Source: Streptomyces sp. HUAS CB01 (GTDB taxonomy: Bacteria; Actinomycetota; Actinomycetes; Streptomycetales; Streptomycetaceae). Taken from it: 64,000 nucleotides of DNA. The position numbers were made by a program, and so were the translations under genes. The notes beneath the pieces are model-generated. The model had not been told where the DNA came from, did no database searches, and saw only the letters and a program-made list of their open reading frames with translations. Below are positions 1-8,298 of the stretch, piece by piece; within the stretch, counting starts at the first letter, position 1; every line of letters starts with the position of its first letter. The stretch is from contig NZ_CP129137.1 of assembly GCF_030406905.1 (NCBI RefSeq), forward strand, positions 372,001-436,000, read 5' to 3'.

Positions 1-1
1 C

Positions 2-814
2 GTGCTCATCTCGAGGGTCGAGCGCTCCGACCCGCCGACGCCGTCGATGTCAGGGACGGTGCTCGCGGTCATCGCCCAGGGGGCGAAGCGCCTCGCGCTC
101 GGCGACCGGGTGTACGAGTACCGTGCCGGCCAGTACCTGGTCGCCTCGGTCGACCTGCCGGTCACCGGCAACTTCGTCGACGCCACCCCGAATCGTCCGG
201 CGTTGGGCTTCGGTCTCACCCTGGAACCGTCGGCCATCGCCGACCTGCTCCTGCGGACGTCTCCCGGAGCTGTGCCGCGGAGCACCAGGGCATCCGCCGG
301 CCTCGCCGTGAGTGACGCCTCCCCCGAACTTCTCGACGCCGTCGTCAGGCTGCTGCGCCTGCTGGACCATCCACGCGACGTCGATGTGCTCGCACCGCTC
401 TACAAGAGGGAGATCCTCTGGCGGCTGATCACCGGCCCCGACGGTGCGACGATCCGTCAGATCGGCCTCGCGGACAGCAACCTCACCCATATCGCCCGGG
501 CTGTGCGGTGGATCCGCGAGCACTATGCGACGTCCTTCAGGGTGGAGGACGTGGCGCGGTTCACCGGGATGAGCCCGTCCGCCTTCCACCGCAACTTCCA
601 GGCCGTCACGGCCATGAGCCCGATCCAGTTCCAGAAGCAGATCCGGCTCCAGGAGGCCCGGCTGATGCTGGCCGCGCACCCCGAGGACGTCGCGAGCGTG
701 GGTCACAGCGTGGGTTACGACAGCCCATCGCAGTTCAGTCGCGAGTACCGTCGCCTCTTCGGGGCGGCGCCCAGCCAGGACGCCACGCTGCTGCACGGCG
801 CGGGCACGCCGTAG
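2..814 (+). CDS. AraC family transcriptional regulator (5' end cut by window edge)
   Basis: DNA-binding transcriptional regulator. The first part (about residues 30-130, around GDRVYEYRAGQYLVASVDLP) resembles the AraC-type N-terminal cupin domain. Residues about 170-262 form the double helix-turn-helix, with DVARFTGMSPSAFHRNF as the first motif and ASVGHSVGYDSPSQFSREYRR as the second. The reading frame is open to base 1 and these regulators are usually about 300 aa, so the true start probably lies outside the window. It is convergent with the lipoprotein gene downstream, so its target is more likely to its left. The family call is firm; the ligand and target genes are unknown. Confidence 0.85.
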   Translation: MLISRVERSDPPTPSMSGTVLAVIAQGAKRLALGDRVYEYRAGQYLVASVDLPVTGNFVDATPNRPALGFGLTLEPSAIADLLLRTSPGAVPRSTRASAGLAVSDASPELLDAVVRLLRLLDHPRDVDVLAPLYKREILWRLITGPDGATIRQIGLADSNLTHIARAVRWIREHYATSFRVEDVARFTGMSPSAFHRNFQAVTAMSPIQFQKQIRLQEARLMLAAHPEDVASVGHSVGYDSPSQFSREYRRLFGAAPSQDATLLHGAGTP

Positions 815-848
815 GGGCTGTCGTGGAGCGCCGTGGACGCGGCCGGGG

Positions 849-1691
849 TCAGCGTGTGCGTACCGCCGTCACCGTGAACCGTTCGACCGCGGCGACGTGT
901 CCGCCGGTGGAGGCCACCACGGTGAGCACGGGGTCACGGGCCCCGGAGAAGGCGACCGTCACCTTCCAGGGCTGGTTCTCGCCCCCTGCGGGTGTGCAGC
1001 ACGGGGAGGTGCCCAGCGGCGCGTCGGACGACGGCTGACGCACCTGGACATGGATGCTCTCGTCGACCCCGGTGATCCGGCCTCCGGTCACCAGCGGGGA
1101 GCGTACGAGCGCCCCGTACGCGGGTGCGGTGAGGGAGAACGTCGTGTCGTCGGTGCCGACGACCTCCCACGGTGCGTCCGGGCCCGTGCCGAACCGCACG
1201 AGGTGGATCACCGCGGCGGTGCTGGTCTCGGGCCCCGTCGGCGCCACTCCGACGCGGGCGTGCCGGCCGCTGACCTTGCTCGAGGTGACCCTGTCGATGT
1301 CCTTGAAGTTCAGATGGTCACGGGTGAACGAGAGTGCGGTCTGATCCGCGTCGAGGTGCCACGGCTGGTGGCCACCGGAGCGGTAGGAACGCTCCCATGC
1401 CTCGGCTTCGGCGAGTGTGGTGAAGGGCCAGATCGGCTGGAGGCTCCAGGAGCCGAGTGGCGGCGTGCCGCTGGCGGTCGGCGTGGGCGCGGTCGAGCCG
1501 GGCGAGGGCGTGGGGGAATCCGCCGGTGAGGGCGGGGCGGCGGACGTCGTACCCGACGGTGCGGGCGTCCCCGGTGCGGCGGTCGTCGATCCCGACGCGC
1601 TCGGGGACCCGCCGGAGCCGCTGCACGCGGTGAGGGCCAGCACGGCCGCGGTCGCCGCGGCGAAGTGCCGTAACGGGAGCCAGGTGTTCAT
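849..1691 (-). CDS. secreted lipoprotein with Ser/Thr/Pro-rich linker; carries a TTA codon
   Basis: 280-aa protein starting MNTWLPLRHF. It has a lipoprotein signal peptide ending in the lipobox LTAC (Cys23), so it is probably anchored to the outer face of the membrane. A low-complexity Ser/Ala/Gly/Pro/Thr linker (about residues 24-80) precedes a globular C-terminal half that I do not recognise, containing a CC pair near residue 232. The ATG at 1691 is chosen over an in-frame start 78 bases upstream because the signal peptide begins there. Codon 7 is TTA (bases 1671-1673), the codon read by the bldA tRNA in Streptomyces, so translation may be tied to development. The function is unknown. Confidence 0.8.
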   Translation of the reverse strand: MNTWLPLRHFAAATAAVLALTACSGSGGSPSASGSTTAAPGTPAPSGTTSAAPPSPADSPTPSPGSTAPTPTASGTPPLGSWSLQPIWPFTTLAEAEAWERSYRSGGHQPWHLDADQTALSFTRDHLNFKDIDRVTSSKVSGRHARVGVAPTGPETSTAAVIHLVRFGTGPDAPWEVVGTDDTTFSLTAPAYGALVRSPLVTGGRITGVDESIHVQVRQPSSDAPLGTSPCCTPAGGENQPWKVTVAFSGARDPVLTVVASTGGHVAAVERFTVTAVRTR

Positions 1692-1926
1692 ACGTGCGCC
1701 CCTGGGGAGATGGAGCCGGTCGGGGACCGGTCGGTACCGCCATGGTGCCACCAGTTCCGTCCCCGTCACAGGAGCTCTGCCCGCGAAGACCCCTCAAGGG
1801 TTACCCCCCGGATCTCGTCCTTCCGGTGGCCGGACGGCCACCGGAGGCGACGTGCACCTTCCTGGTCGGCGTGTTCTGCTGGAGTCAGGCGCGGCCCGGA
1901 TGTTCGCGGCCGCAGGGAGGTGCGCC

Positions 1927-2057
1927 ATGGGGAAGGACCGCGACGCCGACCCCCGGGGCGGCTCCGACAAGACCGGCGTGAGGCCCCGGAACTGCCCTGG
2001 CCATCGCCCGAGGAGGCACCGGCTACCGGGGAGACCGGGTCGGAGGACGAGGGGTGA
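1927..2057 (+). pseudogene. small conserved-looking gene with a frameshift
   Basis: A very good ribosome binding site (AGGGAGG, six bases upstream) precedes an ATG at 1927 that opens a hydrophilic peptide MGKDRDADPRGGSDKTG. Past this point the frame reads meaninglessly, while the neighbouring frame continues naturally as REAPELPWPSPEEA... to a TGA at 2055-2057. One extra base near 1978-1984 would join the two into a protein of about 43 aa. This is either a real frameshift mutation, a sequencing error, or less likely a programmed shift. The product is a small acidic protein of unknown role. Confidence 0.5.
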
Positions 2058-2151
2058 TCTCCGCGCCGGGTCCACAACCGCGCACCGACACGCCGACCGC
2101 ACTGGCGGACACGGTGGCGTGCGCCCGGGCACGACCGGGAAGGCCCTCTTC

Positions 2152-2469
2152 ATGACTGTCTACGTCGTCACCATTCCCGGCACGTTCCTCAAGGAGCTCT
2201 CGGCATCGGCCCGCACGGAGCTCGTACGGGCACTCAGGCCCGCCGATCCGCGTACCACCGACTTCGGCGCCGCCGAGGATCTCGACATCCTCACCTTCTA
2301 TCCCGACTCCCCCGCGTTCAGCCTCCGTCTGGAGGTCGAGGCCCATGACAACGCCTCCGCGGAGGCCAAGGCGCGTGAGCTCGCCACGGACGCTCTCAGG
2401 TCGGTGGGGTTCCCCGAGGAGGAAGTGCCCCTCGGCCAGCCGGTGATCACCGGTATCGACGCGGAGTAG
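2152..2469 (+). CDS. small hypothetical protein (105 aa)
   Basis: Starts MTVYVVTIPGTFLKELS and ends GQPVITGIDAE. The ATG at 2152 is preceded by GGGAAGG about nine bases upstream; longer versions of the frame run through non-coding-looking sequence. There is no signal peptide or membrane segment. The alternating hydrophobic pattern and a central region rich in Ala/Glu (HDNASAEAKARELATDAL) suggest a small alpha/beta fold. The function is not recognised. It is convergent with the MOSC fusion gene downstream. Confidence 0.7.
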   Translation: MTVYVVTIPGTFLKELSASARTELVRALRPADPRTTDFGAAEDLDILTFYPDSPAFSLRLEVEAHDNASAEAKARELATDALRSVGFPEEEVPLGQPVITGIDAE

Positions 2470-2546
2470 GCGTCCGGCGGCGCGGGCCCCGGCTCCGGCG
2501 CCCGCCCTCGGCCGGAAGCGCACCTCGCATCGTTCGTCACCGGGTC

Positions 2547-4271
2547 TCAGAGGTCGAGGACGACCTCCCCGGCCGGCCTGCTGCAGCAGGTCAGCACGGA
2601 ACCGGCGTCGGGCGCTTCGAGCGGTGCCGGGGCGTAGGCGACGTCGCCCGCCAGGAGCAGGGTGACGCAGGTGTGGCAGACGCCCGTGCGGCAGGACCAA
2701 CGCGTGGGAACGTCGCAGGCTTCGGCGAGTTCGAGGAGCGAGGCCCGCGCGGGCGACCAGCGGGTGGTGATGCCGCTCCGGGCGAAGGTGACGGGAGGGC
2801 CGCTGCCCGGAGAGCCTGCCGGCTGGTGGGGACGTACGGCGGCGGTGGGTGTGACGCCGGGGTTGAGGGCGGAGAGAGCGCCGAACGCCTCGGTGTGAAT
2901 GCGCTCGGCGGCGAGCCCGTACCCTCGCAGGTCGGCGTCGAGTGCGTCCATGAAGGCGGCCGGACCGCAGAGGTACGCGTCGGCGTCGCGGGGAATGCCC
3001 ATCTCGGCCGGTGAGTCGGCGGTCAGGCGGCCGTACCGGATGCGGGGTCCGCCGGGCCGGGGGTCCTGGGCGGCGCCTACCGCCGTGTAGTGGATCCGCT
3101 CGTGCCCGTGCGGGAGTTGGGCGACGAGGGCGTGGGCCTCGTCCGCGAAGACGTGCCGTGCCCGGTCGCGGGCCGTGTGGATCCACCACACCTGGCGCGT
3201 GTCGCGTGCGGCGGCGAGCTCGTGGAGCATGGCCAGCACGGGTGTGGCCCCGATCCCCGCGGAGACGAGGAGGACGGGACGGGTTCCCGCTTCGAGGACG
3301 AACGTCCCCCGGGGGCTTGCGATGTCGACGAGATCCCCCGGGCGGAGACCGGTGTGGAGATAGCCGCTGACCTGCCCGTGGGCCTCACGTTTCACGCTGA
3401 TGCGGTAGGTCCCGGCCCCGGGCGCCGACGACAGTGAGTAGCTCCGCACGGTGGGGGCTGTGCCGTCCGTGGCGAGCCGGAGGGAGAGGTACTGGCCGGG
3501 CCGGGCCCGCGGGAGGGGCGTACCGTCGGTGCTGTCCAGGTAGATCGACGAGACGTCGGGGGTCTCGGGCAGGATACGGGCGACGCGCACGGGTCGGAAG
3601 CCCTGCCAGGCCGGTTCCTCCTCCTGCTCCCGGGCGGCGGCGAGTTCACGGAAGGACGTCTGCCAACCGGGGCTGAGCGCGGGGATGTTGAGCGCTCTGC
3701 GCAGCCGGGCCGGGTCGCGGCCGGGGAGGTAGAGCAGTGCGTCGATGTCGGCGACGCTGAGCTCTTCCGGGCCCCGGCGGACGAGGGTGATCTCGTCACC
3801 GGCCTCGACGCGCCCTTCGGTGAGCACGCGCAGGTAGAAGCCGGGGCGGCGGTGGGCGACCAGGAGCGACGCCATGGCGGGTTCGCCCAGGCGCATGCCG
3901 ACCCGGTAGCAGGTGACGCGGGGTTGGGTGACTTCGAACTCGGCCTCGCCGATGCGGAAGCGGTCGCCGATGCAGACGTCGTCGTCCGCCAGGCCGTCGA
4001 CGGTGAAGTTCTCGCCGAACATCCCGAACGTCAGGTCGTCGCGGCCGAGTTGCTCCCTCCAGTACCGGTACGACTGCAGTTGGTAGACGAGGACGGCGCG
4101 CATCTCGCCTCCGTGCCCCGCGAGGTCGCCCTGGCCGTCGCCGTCGACGTTGAGCCGCCGCACCGTCCTGGCTCCCCGCACCGGAGACTTCCAGGCGCCG
4201 GTGCGGACGGTCCTTCCCTGCCAGGAAACGTCCTCGGGCGTGCCTACGTTGACGGACAGCAGCGTTGCCAT
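2547..4271 (-). CDS. MOSC domain / ferredoxin-NAD(P)H reductase fusion protein
   Basis: A 574-aa cytoplasmic redox enzyme with three parts. Residues about 1-210 form a MOSC domain plus 3-alpha module (TCYRVGMRLGEP includes the conserved Cys), the domain that carries molybdenum cofactor or related sulfur chemistry. Residues about 220-460 form an FAD- and NAD(P)-binding ferredoxin reductase (RSYSLSSAP for FAD, VSAGIGATPVLAML for the nucleotide). The end is a plant-type 2Fe-2S ferredoxin (CDVPTRWSCRTGVCHTC). YiiM-type MOSC proteins fused to such reductases handle N-hydroxylated or other reducible small molecules; the actual substrate is unknown. The start was placed at ATG 4271, seven bases after AGGAG; a GTG three bases earlier is possible. 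Confidence 0.88.
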   Translation of the reverse strand: MATLLSVNVGTPEDVSWQGRTVRTGAWKSPVRGARTVRRLNVDGDGQGDLAGHGGEMRAVLVYQLQSYRYWREQLGRDDLTFGMFGENFTVDGLADDDVCIGDRFRIGEAEFEVTQPRVTCYRVGMRLGEPAMASLLVAHRRPGFYLRVLTEGRVEAGDEITLVRRGPEELSVADIDALLYLPGRDPARLRRALNIPALSPGWQTSFRELAAAREQEEEPAWQGFRPVRVARILPETPDVSSIYLDSTDGTPLPRARPGQYLSLRLATDGTAPTVRSYSLSSAPGAGTYRISVKREAHGQVSGYLHTGLRPGDLVDIASPRGTFVLEAGTRPVLLVSAGIGATPVLAMLHELAAARDTRQVWWIHTARDRARHVFADEAHALVAQLPHGHERIHYTAVGAAQDPRPGGPRIRYGRLTADSPAEMGIPRDADAYLCGPAAFMDALDADLRGYGLAAERIHTEAFGALSALNPGVTPTAAVRPHQPAGSPGSGPPVTFARSGITTRWSPARASLLELAEACDVPTRWSCRTGVCHTCVTLLLAGDVAYAPAPLEAPDAGSVLTCCSRPAGEVVLDL

Positions 4272-4597
4272 CACGGTTCTCCTGCGTGAGGACTCGCCGG
4301 TCGGCGGTTGTCACGTTGTCGGCAGTGCGCTGCGGCCGATCCTAGTTGTCGGGGATGTCCGTCGCCATTTCCGGCCGGCGCCGGTGGGCGGCTGGGCGCC
4401 GGTGCGGTCACCGGAGGGCGCGGGACGACAGGCGGCAGCAGCCGGCTGTCACGGGGCACCGCGGCGCGGCCGCACTCGCCGGCGGCCGCTGCCGGGCGGA
4501 TGGTTGAACCGGTGCGCTCGTCCGGTCCCGGATCGCCCCGCAGGTCGGCGTGGTGGGCGTCCCGCCGCCCGGCCCGCCCCGACCCCCCGTAGCAATC

Positions 4598-4679
4598 TAA
4601 CCGCTCACATCATATTGACAGGTTAGACCATGGCGTGCTCGACTTACCTTGTAACCGCTCATATCAAATAAAGGGGTTA
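4598..4679. promoter_or_regulatory. twin operator-like repeats upstream of the alpha/beta hydrolase
   Basis: Two copies of the same 28-base element lie exactly 54 bases apart, at 4598-4625 and 4652-4679. Each begins TAACCGCTCAYATCA and ends in GGTTA, so every copy is bounded by the inverted pair TAACC...GGTTA with identical spacing. The second copy covers the Shine-Dalgarno region of the gene starting at 4683. The region is AT-rich against a GC-rich background and includes a consensus TTGACA at 4615-4620, though no convincing -10 follows. This is what a repressor site for the downstream gene would look like. No regulator gene is adjacent. Confidence 0.65.
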
Positions 4680-4682
4680 GGC

Positions 4683-5552
4683 ATGATCCCCTCGGTCCAC
4701 CACCGCACCGCCACCGTCGACGGGCTCGACGTCTTCTACCGGGAGGCCGGCGACCCCCAGGCGCCCACCGTGGTGCTGCTCCACGGCTTCCCCACCAGCT
4801 CGCACATGTTCCGCCACCTGATCCCCGCGCTCGCCGACCGCTACCACGTCGTCGCGCCCGACCACATCGGGTTCGGACAGTCCGCGATGCCGTCCCTCGA
4901 TGACTTCCCGTACACCTTCGACGCGCTCACCGGGATCACCGCCGGGCTGCTCCGGCAGCTGGGGATCGACCGCTTCGCGATGTACGTGCAGGACTACGGC
5001 GCGCCCATCGGCTGGCGTCTCGCACTCCGGTCCCCCGACAGCGTCACGGCGATCGTCAGCCAGAACGGCAACGCGTACGAGGAGGGCTTCGTCAAGCCCT
5101 TCTGGGATGCCGCGCTCGCCTACGCGCAGAGGCCCGGGCCGGACACCGAGGGCCCCATGCGCGGCGCCCTGACCCCGGAGATCACCCGCTGGCAGTACGT
5201 GAACGGCGTCCCCGACCCCAGCCTGGTCAGTCCGGACACCTGGGTTCACGACCAGGCGCTGCTCGACCGTCCCGGCAACGACGAGATCCAGCTGAAGCTC
5301 TTCCGCGACTACCCCACCAACGTGGACCTCTATCCGCAGGTCCACCGGTACTTCCGCGAATCCCGGGTGCCGCTGCTCGCGGTCTGGGGGGCCAACGACG
5401 AGATCTTCGGCCCCGCGGGCGCGGAGGCGTTCGGACGGGACCTCCCCCACGCCGAGATCCATCTGCTGGACTCGGGCCACTTCGCCCTCGAGAGCCACCT
5501 CCCGGCCATCGCGGAGCTGATGCGCGACTTCCTCGGCCGCGCCCTCGGGTAG
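4683..5552 (+). CDS. alpha/beta hydrolase, haloalkane dehalogenase / epoxide hydrolase type
   Basis: 289-aa cytoplasmic hydrolase. HGFPTS (about residues 34-39) gives the oxyanion hole. The nucleophile position in YVQDYGAP is Asp104 rather than Ser, which places it with haloalkane dehalogenases and epoxide hydrolases that work through an aspartyl ester. VWGANDEIFGP supplies the acid and DSGHFALES the catalytic His. The start at 4683 is set by AAAGGGG nine bases upstream, inside the second operator-like repeat. A stand-alone gene, probably repressed through the repeats and induced by a small molecule. The substrate is unknown. Confidence 0.85.
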   Translation: MIPSVHHRTATVDGLDVFYREAGDPQAPTVVLLHGFPTSSHMFRHLIPALADRYHVVAPDHIGFGQSAMPSLDDFPYTFDALTGITAGLLRQLGIDRFAMYVQDYGAPIGWRLALRSPDSVTAIVSQNGNAYEEGFVKPFWDAALAYAQRPGPDTEGPMRGALTPEITRWQYVNGVPDPSLVSPDTWVHDQALLDRPGNDEIQLKLFRDYPTNVDLYPQVHRYFRESRVPLLAVWGANDEIFGPAGAEAFGRDLPHAEIHLLDSGHFALESHLPAIAELMRDFLGRALG

Positions 5553-5781
5553 GACGCACGTCCCCGACCGGGCGCCGGCGGTGCTCCGGTGGCGCTGTTG
5601 CGAGCCCCTGGTGAGGGGTGGAAGGTGAAGTGCAGGTGCCTCGGAGCGCAGTCCGCGGACCGGTCCGCGCGCCGTTCGTACGGTCACTGCGGGCCTGCCG
5701 GACGGCTTCGCGCGCCATGCCGACGGCTTCCGCGGGCCCTGCGGACGGCTCTCCCTCCGCCCCGCCCCTGAAGGAGCGCAC

Positions 5782-6060
5782 ATGCAGCAGGACAAGCATC
5801 CGGACTACCGGCCCGTGGTGTTCCGCGACCGCGCGGCGGGCTACGCCTTCCTCACCCGCTCCACCGCGACGAGCAAACAGACCATCGAGTGGGACGACGG
5901 CCAGACCTATCCGGTCGTGGACGTGGAGATCTCCTCGGAGAGCCATCCCTTCTACACGGGCAAGGCCCGGACGGTGGACTCCGAGGGCCGCATCGCCCAG
6001 TTCGAACGCCGCTACGGCGCCGCGGGCGGTGACACGCCCGGCGCGGGGAACGCGGGCTGA
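5782..6060 (+). CDS. rpmE2: 50S ribosomal protein L31 type B
   Basis: 92-aa ribosomal protein beginning [16 protein letters not shown] with the family signature [18 protein letters not shown] near residues 55-72. It lacks the CxxC...CxxC zinc-binding cysteines of the ordinary L31, so it is the zinc-independent paralogue that replaces L31 under zinc starvation, normally under Zur control. I looked upstream and saw no clear Zur box. A C-terminal Gly/Ala tail follows the conserved part. AAGGAG seven bases before the ATG supports the start. Confidence 0.92.
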   Translation: MQQDKHPDYRPVVFRDRAAGYAFLTRSTATSKQTIEWDDGQTYPVVDVEISSESHPFYTGKARTVDSEGRIAQFERRYGAAGGDTPGAGNAG

Positions 6061-6090
6061 CCTGCGCGTCGGTCGTCGTTCCCGGCACCG

Positions 6091-6140
6091 CCGCTGAACC
6101 GTTCGGCGCCCGTGCCGCCGGCGGCACTGGGGTTCAGCGG
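6091..6140. terminator. bidirectional hairpin between rpmE2 and modBC
   Basis: CCGCTGAACC at 6091-6100 pairs perfectly with GGTTCAGCGG at 6131-6140, and the loop holds a second 16-base palindrome GTGCCGCCGGCGGCAC at 6112-6127. It lies at the convergent ends of rpmE2 and modBC and overlaps the modBC stop codon. There is no U-tract, as is common in high-GC actinobacteria. Confidence 0.6.
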
Positions 6141-8212
6141 GGCACCAGGGTCGTCTCGGTGGCCTTGACGCTGGTCCACACCGCCGTGCCGTCGGCAAGG
6201 CCGAGTTCGGCGGCGGCCTGGGGGGTGATCTCGGCCACCAGGTCGGGGGCGGAGGGCGAGGTGATGAGCACCCGGAGCCTGCTGCCGCTGGCGGTGATCT
6301 CGCGGACGGTACCGGGCCACACGTTGCGAGGGCTGCCGGACGGGCGCTCCGGATGTACGGAGACGGCTTCGGGGGCGATGATCGCGAGGGCGTCCGTGCC
6401 GGGCGGCAGGGGGTCGGAGACGACGAGCGTGCCGCCGTCGGCGAGCCGGAGCCCGTGAGCCGTGGTGGTGCCCGGCCAGGCGTTGCGGCCGAGCATGCGG
6501 GCGACCCACGGGGAACGGGGATGGCGGGTGACCTCCTCCGGTGGCGCGTCCTGCAGAGCGCGGCCGTCGTCCAGGACGAGGACGCGGTCGGCGAGGGCGA
6601 CCGCCTCGACCGGATCGTGGGTCACGATGAGGCAGACGCCTCCGAAGCCGTCGAGGTGGTGCCGGAGGGTGTGCCGGACGCGGGCGCGGGTGGTCTGGTC
6701 GAGCGCGGCGAGGGGTTCGTCGAGCAGCAGGGCGCGGGGGCGTGCGGCGAGGGCGCGGGCGAGGGCGACGCGCTGGGCCTGGCCGCCCGAGAGCTGGCCG
6801 GGTCTGCGGTGGGCGAGGTGCCCCACGCCGAGCCGGTCCAGCCACTCCTGGGCCTCGTGGCGTGCCTCGCCCCGGGGGATGCCGTGGGCACGCAGCCCGT
6901 AGGCGGTGTTGGCGAGGGCGGTGAGGTGCGGGAACAGGGCTCCGTCCTGGGGGACCCAGGCAACTCCCCTGCGGTGCGGCGGTAGTTCCGTGACGTCCGT
7001 GCCGCCCAGCGTCAGTCGGGCGTGCGCGCGGGTCGTGAGGCCGAGCAGCGCCCGGAGGAGGGTCGTCTTGCCTGCGCCGTTGGGGCCGACGACGGCGATG
7101 GTGGTGCCGGGTTCGGCGTCGAGCGTCAGCTGGTTGAAGCCGGTGACGTGGGCGTGCAGGGGCCAGAGCTCACGGGTGCCCGCCGGGGACGGGGCGGTGG
7201 CCTCGGGGACTGCGGCGGTCTCGGGCCCGGCGGTGGAACGGTGATTCCGGGTCGGGTCCGGAAGACCGGTGGTGTGCGGAAGGCCGCTGGTGTCCGGAAG
7301 ACGGGCCGCGTCCTGAAGACCGGCAGGGTCCCGCAGGGCGACGGTGTCGGCACCGATGGGGTCGGGGCCGGCCGCATCGGCCACGGCCTTGGCCATGTGG
7401 TCGGCGGGCGTACCCGTCCAGCGGCCCCTGAGCGCGATGAGCACCAGCATGGCGATGGCGAGCAGGAGCAGGGAGACGGAGGTGGCCGCCTCGGGCGCTT
7501 CCTGCAGAAGCAGGTACACCTGGAGCGGAAGCGTCTGCGTGGTGCCGGGGAGATTGCCCGCGAAGGTGATGGTGGCACCGAACTCACCGAGGGCCCGGGC
7601 CCAGGTCAGGGCGGCTCCGGCGATGAGTCCCGGCGCGACCATGGGCATGGTCACGGTGAGGAAGACCCGCACGGGTGAGGCACCGAGGGAGGCCGCCGTC
7701 TCCTCGTAGCGGGGCCGCAGACCGCCCAGTGCCCCCTCGAGGCTGATCACCAGGAACGGCATCGCGACGAAGGTGGCCGCGAGGACCGCGCCCGAGGTGT
7801 GGAAGGGCAGTGTGATGCCGAACCAGTCCTCCAGGTACGGCCCCAGGAGGCCCCGCCGGCCGAAGGCGAGCAGCAGCGCGACGCCGCCGACGGTCGGCGG
7901 CAGCACCATGGGCAGCAGCACCAGCGAGCGCACGAACGCCTTGCCGCGGAACGGGACCCGGGCCAGGAGCCACGCGAGCGGCACGCCCAGGACGAGGGAC
8001 AGCCCCAGCGCCCAGAACGAGACGAGGAGGGACAGCCGAAGGGCCTCGACGGTTCCCGGGGTGGTCAGATGACCCACGAGGTCGTGCCACGGGGTGCGGG
8101 CGAGGATGCCGATGAGGGGCAGCAGCAGGAACGCGACGGCGAGCAGCGCCGGGACCGTCAGGGTGAGCGGTGCGCGGGAGCGGTGGTCTGTGCGGCGGCG
8201 GAGCTGTTGCAT
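6134..8212 (-). CDS. modBC: molybdate ABC transporter, fused permease and ATPase (ModB-ModC)
   Basis: 692-aa fusion that imports molybdate. Residues about 15-255 are a ModB-type permease with several membrane spans and the EAA-like loop (EETAASLGASPVRVF). A Pro/Thr/Gly-rich linker (about 260-335) with repeated GLPDPT-like units joins it to the ABC ATPase: Walker A GPNGAGKTT, signature LSGGQAQR, Walker B LLLDEPLAALD. A C-terminal TOBE/MOP-type domain follows (about 600-692). The ATG at 8212 has CAGGA eight bases upstream; the open frame further upstream overlaps modA and is not coding. Last gene of the mop-modA-modBC operon. Confidence 0.9.
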   Translation of the reverse strand: MQQLRRRTDHRSRAPLTLTVPALLAVAFLLLPLIGILARTPWHDLVGHLTTPGTVEALRLSLLVSFWALGLSLVLGVPLAWLLARVPFRGKAFVRSLVLLPMVLPPTVGGVALLLAFGRRGLLGPYLEDWFGITLPFHTSGAVLAATFVAMPFLVISLEGALGGLRPRYEETAASLGASPVRVFLTVTMPMVAPGLIAGAALTWARALGEFGATITFAGNLPGTTQTLPLQVYLLLQEAPEAATSVSLLLLAIAMLVLIALRGRWTGTPADHMAKAVADAAGPDPIGADTVALRDPAGLQDAARLPDTSGLPHTTGLPDPTRNHRSTAGPETAAVPEATAPSPAGTRELWPLHAHVTGFNQLTLDAEPGTTIAVVGPNGAGKTTLLRALLGLTTRAHARLTLGGTDVTELPPHRRGVAWVPQDGALFPHLTALANTAYGLRAHGIPRGEARHEAQEWLDRLGVGHLAHRRPGQLSGGQAQRVALARALAARPRALLLDEPLAALDQTTRARVRHTLRHHLDGFGGVCLIVTHDPVEAVALADRVLVLDDGRALQDAPPEEVTRHPRSPWVARMLGRNAWPGTTTAHGLRLADGGTLVVSDPLPPGTDALAIIAPEAVSVHPERPSGSPRNVWPGTVREITASGSRLRVLITSPSAPDLVAEITPQAAAELGLADGTAVWTSVKATETTLVPR

Positions 8213-8298
8213 CTGCGTGTTCCTGGGGCGAGGAGTGGGGGCGAGGCGGTGGGCTGCCCGAGGGTGTGGCCGGGCGGCCCCCGCGACGGCTGTCGGGA

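Noticed and set aside
4615..4645. TTGACA as the -35 of a classic promoter for the alpha/beta hydrolase
   Set aside because: No acceptable TANNNT -10 box at 16-19 bases; kept only as part of the AT-rich control region.
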